A stretch of DNA of 64,000 bases from JAWPMV01 sp038527215 (GTDB lineage Bacteria; Bacteroidota; Bacteroidia; J057), in contig JBCBGC010000021.1 of NCBI GenBank assembly GCA_038527215.1, positions 10,352 through 74,351 of the forward strand, written 5' to 3'. The notes under the pieces are model-generated. The model made no database searches. It was not told the DNA's origin and saw nothing but the letters and a program-made list of their open reading frames with translations. Made by a program: the position numbers and the translations under genes. Shown here one piece after another: positions 51,582-60,177 of the stretch. Each line of letters begins with the position of its first letter. Positions within the stretch are counted from its first letter, which is position 1.

Positions 51582-52304
51582 TTACATTCTTTCGCCAGGA
51601 GAAGGATTGCGGCGGGCTTTTCGGTCTATGTCCTCAAAGGTGTCGTAATTGGCTGGGAGCACAATCGACAATAAGAGATACAAAAAGATGGAAGCGCCTC
51701 CAGAGGGGAAAAGCGAAGCCACAAAACCAAAACGGATCAGGGCAGGGGAAATACCAAAATATTCGGCGATCCCTCCGGCCACGCCACTGAACACCCGGTT
51801 GGTGCGGGAGCGACGGAGCCCTCTTTGCTGACTGGGTCGGCTATAGGTTCTGGCTCTACGGGTATATTCATAGTTACCGCGCTGACGCTCTGTATTTCTG
51901 TTGCGCGTGCGTGCGCGGGTTCTTTCTTCTTTGACAGGCGGAGGTACCGGCTTGGTTTTGCGGTACACATTCAAGGCAGGGAAATTAAGTTCCTTCTGAC
52001 GAAAGGCCAGTTTCATGGTTTTGTAAAAACCATAGCCCAAGGCTCCGTATCCAATCACAGAAAGGACGGGTACAATTACTTCCCAGAAATCACGGATAAA
52101 ATCCAGCTGTCCGCCAAATACCGTGGCCAGCATCAATCCGGCTCCGGCAATCAGGGCCATCATACCTGCTGAACCCAGCTTGGTATTCTGATCTTTTTCC
52201 TCCTCCTCTTCGCGTTCGCGAATTTTTTCGATATCGTCATACATGAGCGAGGTATCGAACTCTTCCGCAATACTGCTTCTTCTTCTATATCTTTCTCTAG
52301 CCAT
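51582..52304 (-). CDS. PspC-domain membrane protein
   Basis: A 240-residue protein. Two membrane helices lie at about 45-65 and 75-92. A strongly basic Arg-rich linker follows (about 120-170). A C-terminal PspC domain covers about 170-220 ('RVFSGVAGGIAEYFGISPAL' and 'ASIFLYLLLSIVLPA'). PspC domains sense or transmit envelope stress. The domain is C-terminal here, whereas it is often N-terminal. Confidence 0.85.
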   Translation of the reverse strand: MARERYRRRSSIAEEFDTSLMYDDIEKIREREEEEEKDQNTKLGSAGMMALIAGAGLMLATVFGGQLDFIRDFWEVIVPVLSVIGYGALGYGFYKTMKLAFRQKELNFPALNVYRKTKPVPPPVKEERTRARTRNRNTERQRGNYEYTRRARTYSRPSQQRGLRRSRTNRVFSGVAGGIAEYFGISPALIRFGFVASLFPSGGASIFLYLLLSIVLPANYDTFEDIDRKARRNPSPGERM

Positions 52305-52403
52305 CGTAGTTATTCTCGCTATAGGTCGTGTTCACAGGGTATAGCTTGCAGGAAATTTCGATAAGTTTCCTACAAAATCAAAATTGCTTCCCCGCTATTA
52401 TTC

Positions 52404-53939
52404 TTACTCCAGAATTAAATATTGGTGTTGAAACTGTAAAGGCTCACAGTGTTTCCAGGCCAGATCGATGATCTGTCGAGGCGCGTGAGCTGGAAATGAG
52501 GCCAAACTCAACATTCTCTCTTGTACTGTACGATCAGGTTGGATGGCTTGTTTCAAGCGGGCGATTTCATCGAAAGCCTTCGGGTGCTTATGACGGATCA
52601 CCCGATGGACTTTTTTATTCAGATTTTTCAAAAAATGCTGGTTCTTCACCTTCAAAGCCTCTGCCGATCGTTTCATCAAAGGATCTACTTCATCCGCCAG
52701 GAATGCCCCTAATTGGTCCAAATGGGTGTAGAGATTCCGCTGAATCTCAAACAGGGGATCATCTTTCCATATCTGAGGCATATAGCCTTCGTACAGCTGA
52801 TGCTGGCTTTGCTGAATGTCTTCCTGGATAAAGCCCAGGGCTTCCCAGGCCGTCAGCTGCTCACGGGTAAACAGGGTGGCCGACATGCGGGGCAGGACCC
52901 GCGGAAACTGGACCTTAAAGTGATCAAAAACCCCTTTTAACTGCAACCAGTAAGACAGCTCGCCCCATCCCCCAAAATAAGCAAGATTAGGCAGAATCAT
53001 TTCCTGGTAAAGCGGACGCAAAGATACGTTTGGGCTGAATCGCTCAGGATTTTTGTCAATCAAATTCAACATCTCCCGAGCCGAAAAGCGTGCTTCAGTC
53101 CCCATGCGATGAAAGCCATTGCCTTGCTTGTCCAGGCGGTCTCGCCCCTGCTCATCCAGCAGGAAAAGGTTGATCTCCCTGGGAGAAATCTGCAAGGGAT
53201 AACCCGCAGCCATCAAGGCTGAAGAAGTGGCGTTAACCGCATGGTAGGAAGCCTGGCTCTCGACCTCTTCCCGCAGTACCCGGGAAAACCGAGCCTTCAG
53301 TCCGGGATGGTCTGCATCCAGCATCACCAGTCCCAGGTGCCCGAATAACTCGTTGAAATAAGCCCGAAAGGCATCGGCCATGCGCTTACCTGAGGTGTAG
53401 GCCGCTTTCAGGGCCTCCGGCAGATGCGCCGGCGCCAATCCGCTGATCTCATCCGTGAGGATATGGTCTCCCACCGCGCCTTTGAACTGACCGAAATAGG
53501 TCCTTTTTTCCTGAAAGCTGGGATAAAAATGATTGATTTCCTCAAAGTCGTGATCTTCGGTATGTATCCAGAAGATGGGCACGAATTGATGATCCGGATA
53601 GCGCGCCTGTAGCTGGGCCGCCAACTTGATGGCACTGAGGATTTTGTAGGTCGTAAACATCGGTCCCCCAAATAACACCAGTTGATGCCCGGTAGTGACG
53701 GTAAAGCAAGTTTCCTTGTCCAACTGAGCGATATGGTGGGCCGTTTGCTCGGTGATCTCCAAGCCGGCATACTGCTCTTCAATCGCCGCTTTGAGGAGTT
53801 TGCGGTCTATGTCTTCCCTAGCCTTTCGTGCTATTGCAGCGGAAAAGTCCTGATCTGAAGGGGCATACTGAAAAAAAGGTTGGAGGTCCTTGGCTCCACT
53901 CAGGTAATCCTTCCGAATACTTTTGGTAGCAGTTTTCAA
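52404..53939 (-). CDS. bshC: BshC, bacillithiol biosynthesis cysteine-adding enzyme
   Basis: A 511-residue protein of the family's usual length with its hallmark 'VTTGHQLVLFGGPMFTTYKI' and 'PIFWIHTEDHDFEEINHFYP'. It adds cysteine to glucosaminyl-malate in the last step of bacillithiol synthesis. Bacillithiol use is found in Firmicutes and many Bacteroidota, consistent with the host. Its start overlaps the DUF445 stop (ATGA, 53936-53939). Confidence 0.93.
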   Translation of the reverse strand: MKTATKSIRKDYLSGAKDLQPFFQYAPSDQDFSAAIARKAREDIDRKLLKAAIEEQYAGLEITEQTAHHIAQLDKETCFTVTTGHQLVLFGGPMFTTYKILSAIKLAAQLQARYPDHQFVPIFWIHTEDHDFEEINHFYPSFQEKRTYFGQFKGAVGDHILTDEISGLAPAHLPEALKAAYTSGKRMADAFRAYFNELFGHLGLVMLDADHPGLKARFSRVLREEVESQASYHAVNATSSALMAAGYPLQISPREINLFLLDEQGRDRLDKQGNGFHRMGTEARFSAREMLNLIDKNPERFSPNVSLRPLYQEMILPNLAYFGGWGELSYWLQLKGVFDHFKVQFPRVLPRMSATLFTREQLTAWEALGFIQEDIQQSQHQLYEGYMPQIWKDDPLFEIQRNLYTHLDQLGAFLADEVDPLMKRSAEALKVKNQHFLKNLNKKVHRVIRHKHPKAFDEIARLKQAIQPDRTVQERMLSLASFPAHAPRQIIDLAWKHCEPLQFQHQYLILE

Positions 53940-55078
53940 GTGGCGTCTTTCTTTTGGGTCAGCGAAAAAATCAGGGCATCGAGGCCAAAGAGCAAGCCGC
54001 TCAGCACCACATAAATCCCCGTCATGATTTCAGGTTGCCAAATCAATAATCCGCCCAATATACCCAAAATTGTCCCCAGGTACTGAACGTATTGCAATTG
54101 TTCGTTGGTGGATTCACGGACCATGCGCTCCATTTTTTCTTCATCAAAATGCACCATCTGCTTGGCCAGCAGGTCTGTAATGTCGATGCGGTTGAGCAGA
54201 TCGATGAAAAGGTCCATGATGCGGTCTGCCATTTCCTTTTTTTCTTTTCGGACAAAAGCCGCCGCCCGGTTCAATTGATCATCTAATTTGTCCATCACTT
54301 CAACCGCAACGTTGGGAATGTCTTTCACCACTTTATCAATCACCGCTTCATATTCTTCTTTGTTGAGGCGCTTATAGGTCTGCAGGACAAATTTGGTGAA
54401 ACCTTTGTCCAGATTCTGTTCCAGTCGCTGGTCAATCAGGGTTTTGATCTCTTGCCGTACCTCTTCCTGGTTGGCAAAAGATTCCATGGTTTCGTAAATG
54501 CTTTTTTTGATTTCTCCCCGCAAGGCTTCATCCTGAATGAGGCTGACCGTGCCATCCATGACGATGTTGTTGAGGCGATCGATCAGGCCGGTCTCCTCTA
54601 TGCGCTGACGAATCAGGTCTTGATTCAGGATGTGGTTGTACATCCCCTGAGCCAGGGAATAAATGATCCGGTCTTTTTGGGCGGGAACCACCCCTTGTCC
54701 TAAGAGGGGGCGCTTCTTGACGGGCTTAAACAGCATTTTGATGGCCAGCCAGTTGGTTCCGTAACCAATCAGTCCACCCACGGCTACCGCCCGGATAATG
54801 CCTTCGAAATCGATGGCTTTCTGAAAAAATCCCCAGTCCAGCTGGTAGATGTAATTCGTCTGGATAAAAAAGGAAGAAACAAAGCCCAGCAGACAGATGG
54901 GCACTGTAGCCTTCAGCGCATAGAGCGCTACCCGGCGGGAGGTAGAGAGCGTGTACTTATCAGGAGCATCACCCTTGACATTGTTGGCAGAACCTGCCAG
55001 CAGGGATTGAAAGGGAAAGTGTTTTTGAAAGTATCCCTTAAAGGTATCTATCATGCTCTCATTATTCGACCCGGACAT
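53936..55078 (-). CDS. DUF445-family membrane protein
   Basis: A 380-residue protein with DUF445 features: 'GGLIGYGTNWLAIKMLFKP', then 'PLLGQGVVPAQKDRIIYSLA', a long helical middle, and a C-terminal membrane helix ('GILGGLLIWQPEIMTGIYVV'). N-terminal membrane helices lie near 55-75. The ATG at 55078 (MSGSNNESM) was preferred. A TTG at 55099 would overlap the previous gene further, and an ATG at 55054 would avoid the overlap. Function in envelope maintenance is suspected but unproven for the family. Confidence 0.85.
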   Translation of the reverse strand: MSGSNNESMIDTFKGYFQKHFPFQSLLAGSANNVKGDAPDKYTLSTSRRVALYALKATVPICLLGFVSSFFIQTNYIYQLDWGFFQKAIDFEGIIRAVAVGGLIGYGTNWLAIKMLFKPVKKRPLLGQGVVPAQKDRIIYSLAQGMYNHILNQDLIRQRIEETGLIDRLNNIVMDGTVSLIQDEALRGEIKKSIYETMESFANQEEVRQEIKTLIDQRLEQNLDKGFTKFVLQTYKRLNKEEYEAVIDKVVKDIPNVAVEVMDKLDDQLNRAAAFVRKEKKEMADRIMDLFIDLLNRIDITDLLAKQMVHFDEEKMERMVRESTNEQLQYVQYLGTILGILGGLLIWQPEIMTGIYVVLSGLLFGLDALIFSLTQKKDAT

Positions 55079-56198
55079 ACCTATTGTTACGTTTTTCAAA
55101 CAAAAATGGCAAGGACCACTGTGCGTAGACCCAACGAATGTACTCTTTTCCGTTGATGGTATGGGTACTTTCTACCGGCTCTCCGTAGAGGATGTACACC
55201 TTCCCACGATCCGTTTGCCAGCCCGGCACATCCTCGTCAAAACGCCGCTCCGCCTCATATACCTTATCAAAGTATGCCACCATCTGCCGTTCATATTCTT
55301 CTCCGTAGAGGTCCTTCCAGGCTTTTTCAAAGGCCGTAAGTTGCACCTCCGTCGGATAGGCCAGCATTTCGTTGAGCAATTGCTCCGGCAGAATATACTC
55401 CATCATGCGGATAGAGTTCTCCACATCGTCCATGATGCGGGTCACCATATCTCCTCCGACGGTAAACTGTACCGTCTCCCTACCGAGCCTTTCCGCATCA
55501 TCATAGATTTCTATGCTGAGCAGGTATTTACCGGCAGAAAGCGTGTCTAACAGCAGTTGGTCTGAAACCAGCATATTCTCATTTACGATCGACAACACAT
55601 CGTTCTTCTGATAAATAGACTCATAAGCACGGATAGGGGTTTGCTTATCGGAAGGATTTTGTTCACGAAATAAAAAAGCCCGCACCGTAAGCAGCTCATA
55701 TTGGCCGATGGCGCCAATGTTCAAAAAGTAATGCAGATAGGGCTCTTCAGGCGGAAGCAGCGTATTGACCAAAGGGGCAGCAAAAGCCTTGGCGGCATTG
55801 TTGGTGAAGGTGAGAAAAATATCGGAAACCAAGGAAGTATTCACCTTATAGGGTTCCTTCAGACTTACCGCGTCAAAGTAGTCTAGTTCAGGGGATTCGA
55901 TGTCCACATCCACTTCATATTCCCCGGGGGGTAAGGTAAAAGGCAGGGAAAACATCTGGCTTCCGCTGGCTTTGAGGACATCCGCATGGCGCAGAAAATC
56001 CCGGTACACGCCTTTAGGACGGAACCGCAAATCAATGCGAAAAACTCGCTGACCCGGCGATGGGGCATTATACTTCAGGAAAACCAGGGTATTCCCTTGT
56101 TCGGTCTGACGACTTTTTACCGCAATTTCCCAATTTTGACCCATCAGGAATGCGGGGAGCATGAGTAGCAAGCCAAAAAGAATGCGAAGTAGCATCAT
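55062..56198 (-). CDS. GWxTD-domain secreted protein
   Basis: A 378-residue protein with a signal peptide ('LFGLLLMLPAFLMGQ'). The C-terminal GWxTD domain reads 'GWQTDRGKVYILYGEPVEST' (about 323-345) and ends 'WVYAQWSLPFLFEKRNNRYV'. The family is widespread in Bacteroidota and related phyla and of unknown function. It lies between rimO (11 nt) and DUF445. Confidence 0.88.
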   Translation of the reverse strand: MMLLRILFGLLLMLPAFLMGQNWEIAVKSRQTEQGNTLVFLKYNAPSPGQRVFRIDLRFRPKGVYRDFLRHADVLKASGSQMFSLPFTLPPGEYEVDVDIESPELDYFDAVSLKEPYKVNTSLVSDIFLTFTNNAAKAFAAPLVNTLLPPEEPYLHYFLNIGAIGQYELLTVRAFLFREQNPSDKQTPIRAYESIYQKNDVLSIVNENMLVSDQLLLDTLSAGKYLLSIEIYDDAERLGRETVQFTVGGDMVTRIMDDVENSIRMMEYILPEQLLNEMLAYPTEVQLTAFEKAWKDLYGEEYERQMVAYFDKVYEAERRFDEDVPGWQTDRGKVYILYGEPVESTHTINGKEYIRWVYAQWSLPFLFEKRNNRYVRVE

Positions 56199-56209
56199 AT
56201 GGCTATAAG

Positions 56210-57538
56210 TTAAGCAGGGATCACTTTACCAATCAAATCATACTCGGTGGCGTCGGTGATTTGGACCTGGACAAAAGTGCCGGGGGCCAGTTCCGGAGCG
56301 CCTTGGATGATGACTTCGTTGTCTACCTCCGGAGAGTCGGCTTCGGTGCGGCCCACCAGGTGATCGTGTTCGACCCGGTCGATGATGGTTTTATAGGTTT
56401 GCCCGATTTTTTTTCGATTGAGGGCAAAAGAAATGTCCATTTGCAACTCCATAACCTCATCCCGTCTTTGCTCCTTGAGTTCCTGCGGGACTTCGTCTTC
56501 CATGGTATTGCCGCCGTGGGTGTTCTCTTCGTGGGAGTAGGTAAAAACGCCCAGTCGGTCGAATTTCGCTTCCTCCACAAACTCCAGGAGTTCCTGGTGG
56601 GCTTCTTCGGTTTCGCCCGGATGCCCCACCAGCATGGTGGTCCGCAGGCTCAGGCCAGGAATTTCTTCGCGGATGCGCTGGATTAGATCGCGAGTCCGTT
56701 TGCTGTTGATGCCCCGGCGCATCTTTTTCAATACCGGATCAGCAATGTGCTGTAGCGGCATGTCCAGGTAGTTGCAGATATTTTCCCGCTCCCGGATGGT
56801 CGGCAGGACTTCCACTGGGAAGCCTGAAGGATAGGCATAGTGCAGGCGAATCCATTCCAGGCCCGGTACATCAGACAAGGATTTCAGCAGATCATCCAAG
56901 CGCCTTTTGCCATACAAATCAATCCCGTAATAGGTCAGGTCCTGGGCAATCAGCATGATTTCTTTGACGCCTTTCTGCACCAGAAATTTTGCCTCGTCTA
57001 CTAAAAACTCAATCGAGCGGCTGTTATGCTTACCTCGCATCAGGGGAATCGCACAAAAGCTACAAGGGCGGTTGCAGCCCTCGGCGATTTTCAGGTAGGC
57101 ATAGTGATTATCGGTGGCCAGTTGGCGCTCTCCAATGAGCTCCTTTTTGTAATCCGCGCCCAGGGCTTCCACCAGATCAGGCATGTCCTGAGTCCCAAAC
57201 CAGCCGTCCACTTCGGGAATCTCTTTTTTTAAGTCATCCCGATAGCGTTGAGACAGACAGCCCGTAACCATCACTTTTTCCACCTCACCTCTTTCCTTGC
57301 GCCCCACAAAATCCAGGATGGTGTTGACCGATTCCTCCTTAGCCTCATCGATAAAGCCACAGGTATTGATCACCACCACATTGGCGGGTTGGTTGCTTTC
57401 GTGGGTGGCCTCCATGCCATTGCCATGCAATTGGGATAGGAGCACCTCAGAATCCACCAGATTCTTGGAGCATCCCAGGGTGATGACATTGATTTGGTCC
57501 TGTTGTCTCTTCCGCTGCTTATGTTGATTGGTATGCAT
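56210..57538 (-). CDS. rimO: RimO, ribosomal protein S12 methylthiotransferase
   Basis: A 442-residue protein with UPF0004 ('VITLGCSKNLVDSEVLLSQL'), radical-SAM 'CNRPCSFCAIPLMRGKHNSR' and C-terminal TRAM ('LAPGTFVQVQITDATEYDLI'). 'GCSKNLVDSE' distinguishes RimO from MiaB. It modifies Asp89 of ribosomal protein S12. A TAATTTTG promoter box precedes it. Confidence 0.95.
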   Translation of the reverse strand: MHTNQHKQRKRQQDQINVITLGCSKNLVDSEVLLSQLHGNGMEATHESNQPANVVVINTCGFIDEAKEESVNTILDFVGRKERGEVEKVMVTGCLSQRYRDDLKKEIPEVDGWFGTQDMPDLVEALGADYKKELIGERQLATDNHYAYLKIAEGCNRPCSFCAIPLMRGKHNSRSIEFLVDEAKFLVQKGVKEIMLIAQDLTYYGIDLYGKRRLDDLLKSLSDVPGLEWIRLHYAYPSGFPVEVLPTIRERENICNYLDMPLQHIADPVLKKMRRGINSKRTRDLIQRIREEIPGLSLRTTMLVGHPGETEEAHQELLEFVEEAKFDRLGVFTYSHEENTHGGNTMEDEVPQELKEQRRDEVMELQMDISFALNRKKIGQTYKTIIDRVEHDHLVGRTEADSPEVDNEVIIQGAPELAPGTFVQVQITDATEYDLIGKVIPA

Positions 57539-57557
57539 ATCTTTCGCCGCTAGGCTG

Positions 57558-57565
57558 CAAAATTA
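57558..57565 (-). promoter_or_regulatory. -7 promoter box (TAATTTTG) of rimO
   Basis: TAATTTTG on the minus strand matches TAnnTTTG, 19 nt before the rimO ATG. A TTTG lies 25 nt upstream, slightly beyond the usual spacing. Confidence 0.5.
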
Positions 57566-57574
57566 GGCAATTCC

Positions 57575-58198
57575 TCAGCGAGTTGGATACCAAAGATGAA
57601 ATTTCAGGCTGAATTGATGATAAAAGAAAAAGCTGGCCTCTCTAACGAGCTCTGTGGGATCGAGGGCCCACTCAATGCTGGCCCCTAAAGATCGCCCGGA
57701 AGGAAGTTGCCAACGGACGCCTGGATTGAGGATGTATTCCAGAAAGACCGGTCGGGCTTCAACCAGACCTCCAGGTCCCCCCCGATTCCAACCCGTAGGA
57801 TGAAAAAAGCGGTCTCGCTCTCTAAATGAGGTTAAGATCCTCGGACCTGTCGCCAGCCGAAGCTCCGCTTTGTGGATGGGTACTTTGAACACCATAGGCG
57901 CATCTAAGCGAAAAAAATGCCGGTGCAGACGTTCTCCACTCCCAGGATCCCAGGGCATGGCGATATGACTGTGGAAATAGCCCAGAGATGCCTGGACATC
58001 CAGGAATTTGTTTACCTGAACCACCAGTCCCAAATCCAGACCTTCTTCTACCCAATAGGTATTCTGCAGGCCAAAAGGAATAGGCTCATTGAAGGTAGGC
58101 CGTACCCCCACAAATGGTGAGACGCCCCAAAGGTAGGTCTGGGAACAGGCGATAAAAGCGGAAAGGCTAAAAATCAGGGAAAGGAAGAAGTGTTTCAT
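57575..58198 (-). CDS. Putative outer-membrane beta-barrel protein
   Basis: A 207-residue protein starting at the ATG at 58198, which gives an immediate signal peptide ('FFLSLIFSLSAFIACSQ'). The longer frame to 58321 runs through an inverted repeat and is not plausible. The mature part alternates hydrophobic and polar residues and ends in aromatic-rich strands ('FFYHQFSLKFHLWYP'), as in small Bacteroidota outer-membrane barrels. Function unknown. Confidence 0.7.
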   Translation of the reverse strand: MKHFFLSLIFSLSAFIACSQTYLWGVSPFVGVRPTFNEPIPFGLQNTYWVEEGLDLGLVVQVNKFLDVQASLGYFHSHIAMPWDPGSGERLHRHFFRLDAPMVFKVPIHKAELRLATGPRILTSFRERDRFFHPTGWNRGGPGGLVEARPVFLEYILNPGVRWQLPSGRSLGASIEWALDPTELVREASFFFYHQFSLKFHLWYPTR

Positions 58199-58264
58199 GG
58201 GAATAGGCTTGTGCTTTCTTATAAGACTGCTGTGGGGAGGATTTCCCGCCTTTTTTTGTATAAA

Positions 58265-58328
58265 GCCACGAATGCACGAATGTAAGACCAATCTACAGCT
58301 ATTCGTCCCTAATTCGTGCATTCGTGGC
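58265..58328. repeat. Intergenic 17-bp inverted repeat (REP/MITE-like) after ftsY
   Basis: Perfect 17-base arms (58265-58281 and 58312-58328; GCCACGAATGCACGAAT and its complement) with a 30-nt spacer. It is directly followed by a second near-palindrome (about 58330-58350) that reaches the ftsY stop. Such CACGAATGCACGAAT palindromes resemble dispersed extragenic repeats. It may end ftsY transcription. Confidence 0.75.
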
Positions 58329-58342
58329 CCTAAATAAGGGCC

Positions 58343-59308
58343 CTATTTAGCGAACATCGAGCTAATAAACTCTTTCGCATCAAAGGTCTGCAGATCATCA
58401 ATCCCCTCTCCTACCCCGATGAATTTCACCGGGATTTTGAACTGGTCGGAGATGCCGATCACCACGCCACCTTTGGCGGTGCCATCCAGTTTGGTCAGGG
58501 CCATGGCCGTTACATCCGTCGCTTCGGTAAAAGCCTGCGCCTGATTGATCGCATTTTGGCCCGTAGAGGCATCCAACACAATCAGCACCTCGTGCGGCGC
58601 ACCCGGCAACACCTTAGACATAGAGTGTTTGATCTTGGTCAGCTCCGCCATCAGGCCTTTCTTATTGTGCAGACGACCGGCCGTATCCAGGATGACCACA
58701 TCGTAGCCTTCCTTCATGCCATGCTGCATGCTTTCGTAAGCCACCGCACCTGGGTCGGTGTTCATGCCTTTGGAGTAAAAACCCGCTCCGGTTCGATCTG
58801 ACCAGATTTTGAGCTGGTCCACGGCACCCGCGCGGAAAGTATCCGCCGCGCCCATCAGGACTTTTTTGCCTTGCTCGATATAGCGGTGGGATAATTTTCC
58901 GATGGTGGTGGTCTTTCCTACCCCATTCACCCCCACGACCATGATCACATAGGGTACTTTTTTGCCCTCATGCGTGTGCGCAGGCACCTCAAAGTAGTTG
59001 CGCTCATCCGGATGGTTTTCGAGGATCAGCTCTTCTATTTCATTTTTGAGCAGGAAATCCAGCTCACTGGTATTCGAATATTTGTCCTGGCGGGCCCTTT
59101 CCTCAATGCGCTCAATGATTCTGATGGTGGTTTTCACCCCTACATCACTGGCTATCAGTACCCCTTCCAGCTCATCCAGCACCTCATCGTCGATCTTGGA
59201 CTTGCCCATTACGGCCTTGGTCAGCCGCGAGAATAAGCCCTTTTTCGTTTTTTCCAGCCCCTGGTCCAGCTTCTCTTTGTTCTCCTTCTTCTTAAAAAAA
59301 TTGAGCAT
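58343..59308 (-). CDS. ftsY: FtsY, signal recognition particle receptor GTPase
   Basis: A 321-residue protein read from the ATG at 59308 (MLNFFKKKENKE). A longer frame to 59341 overlaps the promoter box. The N domain is followed by the NG GTPase with G1 'GVNGVGKT' (126-133), 'DTAGRLHNKKGLMAEL', 'TKLDGTAKGG' and the C-terminal 'VGEGIDDLQTFDAKEFISSM'. It lacks the long acidic A domain, as usual in this phylum. It docks the SRP-ribosome complex at the membrane. Confidence 0.95.
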   Translation of the reverse strand: MLNFFKKKENKEKLDQGLEKTKKGLFSRLTKAVMGKSKIDDEVLDELEGVLIASDVGVKTTIRIIERIEERARQDKYSNTSELDFLLKNEIEELILENHPDERNYFEVPAHTHEGKKVPYVIMVVGVNGVGKTTTIGKLSHRYIEQGKKVLMGAADTFRAGAVDQLKIWSDRTGAGFYSKGMNTDPGAVAYESMQHGMKEGYDVVILDTAGRLHNKKGLMAELTKIKHSMSKVLPGAPHEVLIVLDASTGQNAINQAQAFTEATDVTAMALTKLDGTAKGGVVIGISDQFKIPVKFIGVGEGIDDLQTFDAKEFISSMFAK

Positions 59309-59338
59309 AAGTGTTTGTGTCTCTGATATTTTGCGGGG

Positions 59339-59346
59339 CAAATATA
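59339..59346 (-). promoter_or_regulatory. -7 promoter box (TATATTTG) of ftsY
   Basis: TATATTTG on the minus strand, 31 nt before the ATG at 59308, within the 14-base context TTTCGTATATTTGC shared with miaB. Confidence 0.65.
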
Positions 59347-59432
59347 CGAAAGGATAGGCGGGTTTTGAACCTATTTGGGGATTTGTTTGACAGGTGGGAT
59401 TGATGGATTTACGATAAACAGAAATTGGGAAC

Positions 59433-60143
59433 CTAAAGTAAAGAGGTTCGGCAAAGACGAAAGCCTATATTATAATTTATCAGCTGTGAGTTATTGAAAA
59501 GGCGGAAGCCTATGGCAGAATTATCTTTCTCTCTCACCCAAGAGCCACCCTGCACAACATATCTTTGGTCTCCTTCCATGGGATCTAAAATTCGCCGATT
59601 ACTTATTTGAACTACATCCTGACACCATTCCGAAACATTACCGGACATATCATATAAACCCAAACTATTTGGCCGTTTTAAACCGATGGCCTGGGGCTCC
59701 TCAAAGGTATTTTGTGAGTACCAGCCCACTTCATTTACCTCATCTGAACCAGAAAACACTAATCCTTTTCTCTTGATCAAAGTCCCTTTTTGCCCACCAC
59801 ATGCAGCATACTCCCACTGAGTCTCGGTGGGCAGACAATATTCTTCTATTCCGGTTTTTTCTCGTAGGGCAGGTAAAAATTGAGTATTAATCAAGTCCCA
59901 GGAAATCTTCTCTACTGGCCTTTGGGGATCTTGAAACCAGGATGGATTTTCTCCCATTACCTCTTCCCACAAACGCTGACTTACTGGAAAACGACACATA
60001 TAAAACATACCCAGGGAAACCAGTTTTCCAGGCCTTGAATCTCCAAATGATTTCTTGCCTACCATTATAAACGTCCCTCCTAGAATATGAATCATATTCT
60101 CTTCGAGGTTGGCAAGGCATAAGGTTTCTGGTAAGTGGAGCAT
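59433..60143 (-). CDS. FGE-sulfatase-fold protein, degenerate copy
   Basis: A 236-residue protein of the formylglycine-generating-enzyme/sulfatase-modifying-factor fold ('MIHILGGTFIMVGKKSF', 'CLPTETQWEYAACGG', 'SLGLYDMSGNVSEWCQD', 'VVQGGSWVREKDNSAIGFRL'). The two catalytic cysteines of true FGEs are absent and the core RGG is QGG, so it is probably a binding (C-type-lectin-fold) domain rather than an oxidase. It is a paralogue of the upstream gene, with more divergence and a shorter C-terminal region. Last gene of the Roco-CHAT operon. Confidence 0.85.
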   Translation of the reverse strand: MLHLPETLCLANLEENMIHILGGTFIMVGKKSFGDSRPGKLVSLGMFYMCRFPVSQRLWEEVMGENPSWFQDPQRPVEKISWDLINTQFLPALREKTGIEEYCLPTETQWEYAACGGQKGTLIKRKGLVFSGSDEVNEVGWYSQNTFEEPQAIGLKRPNSLGLYDMSGNVSEWCQDVVQISNRRILDPMEGDQRYVVQGGSWVREKDNSAIGFRLFNNSQLINYNIGFRLCRTSLL

Positions 60144-60177
60144 ATTAGTTCAGATTATGGCGCAGGGAAAATGGAAA

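Noticed and set aside
58199..58321. N-terminal 41-residue extension of the outer-membrane-like protein
   Set aside because: It runs through the intergenic inverted repeat and would bury the signal peptide that starts at 58198.
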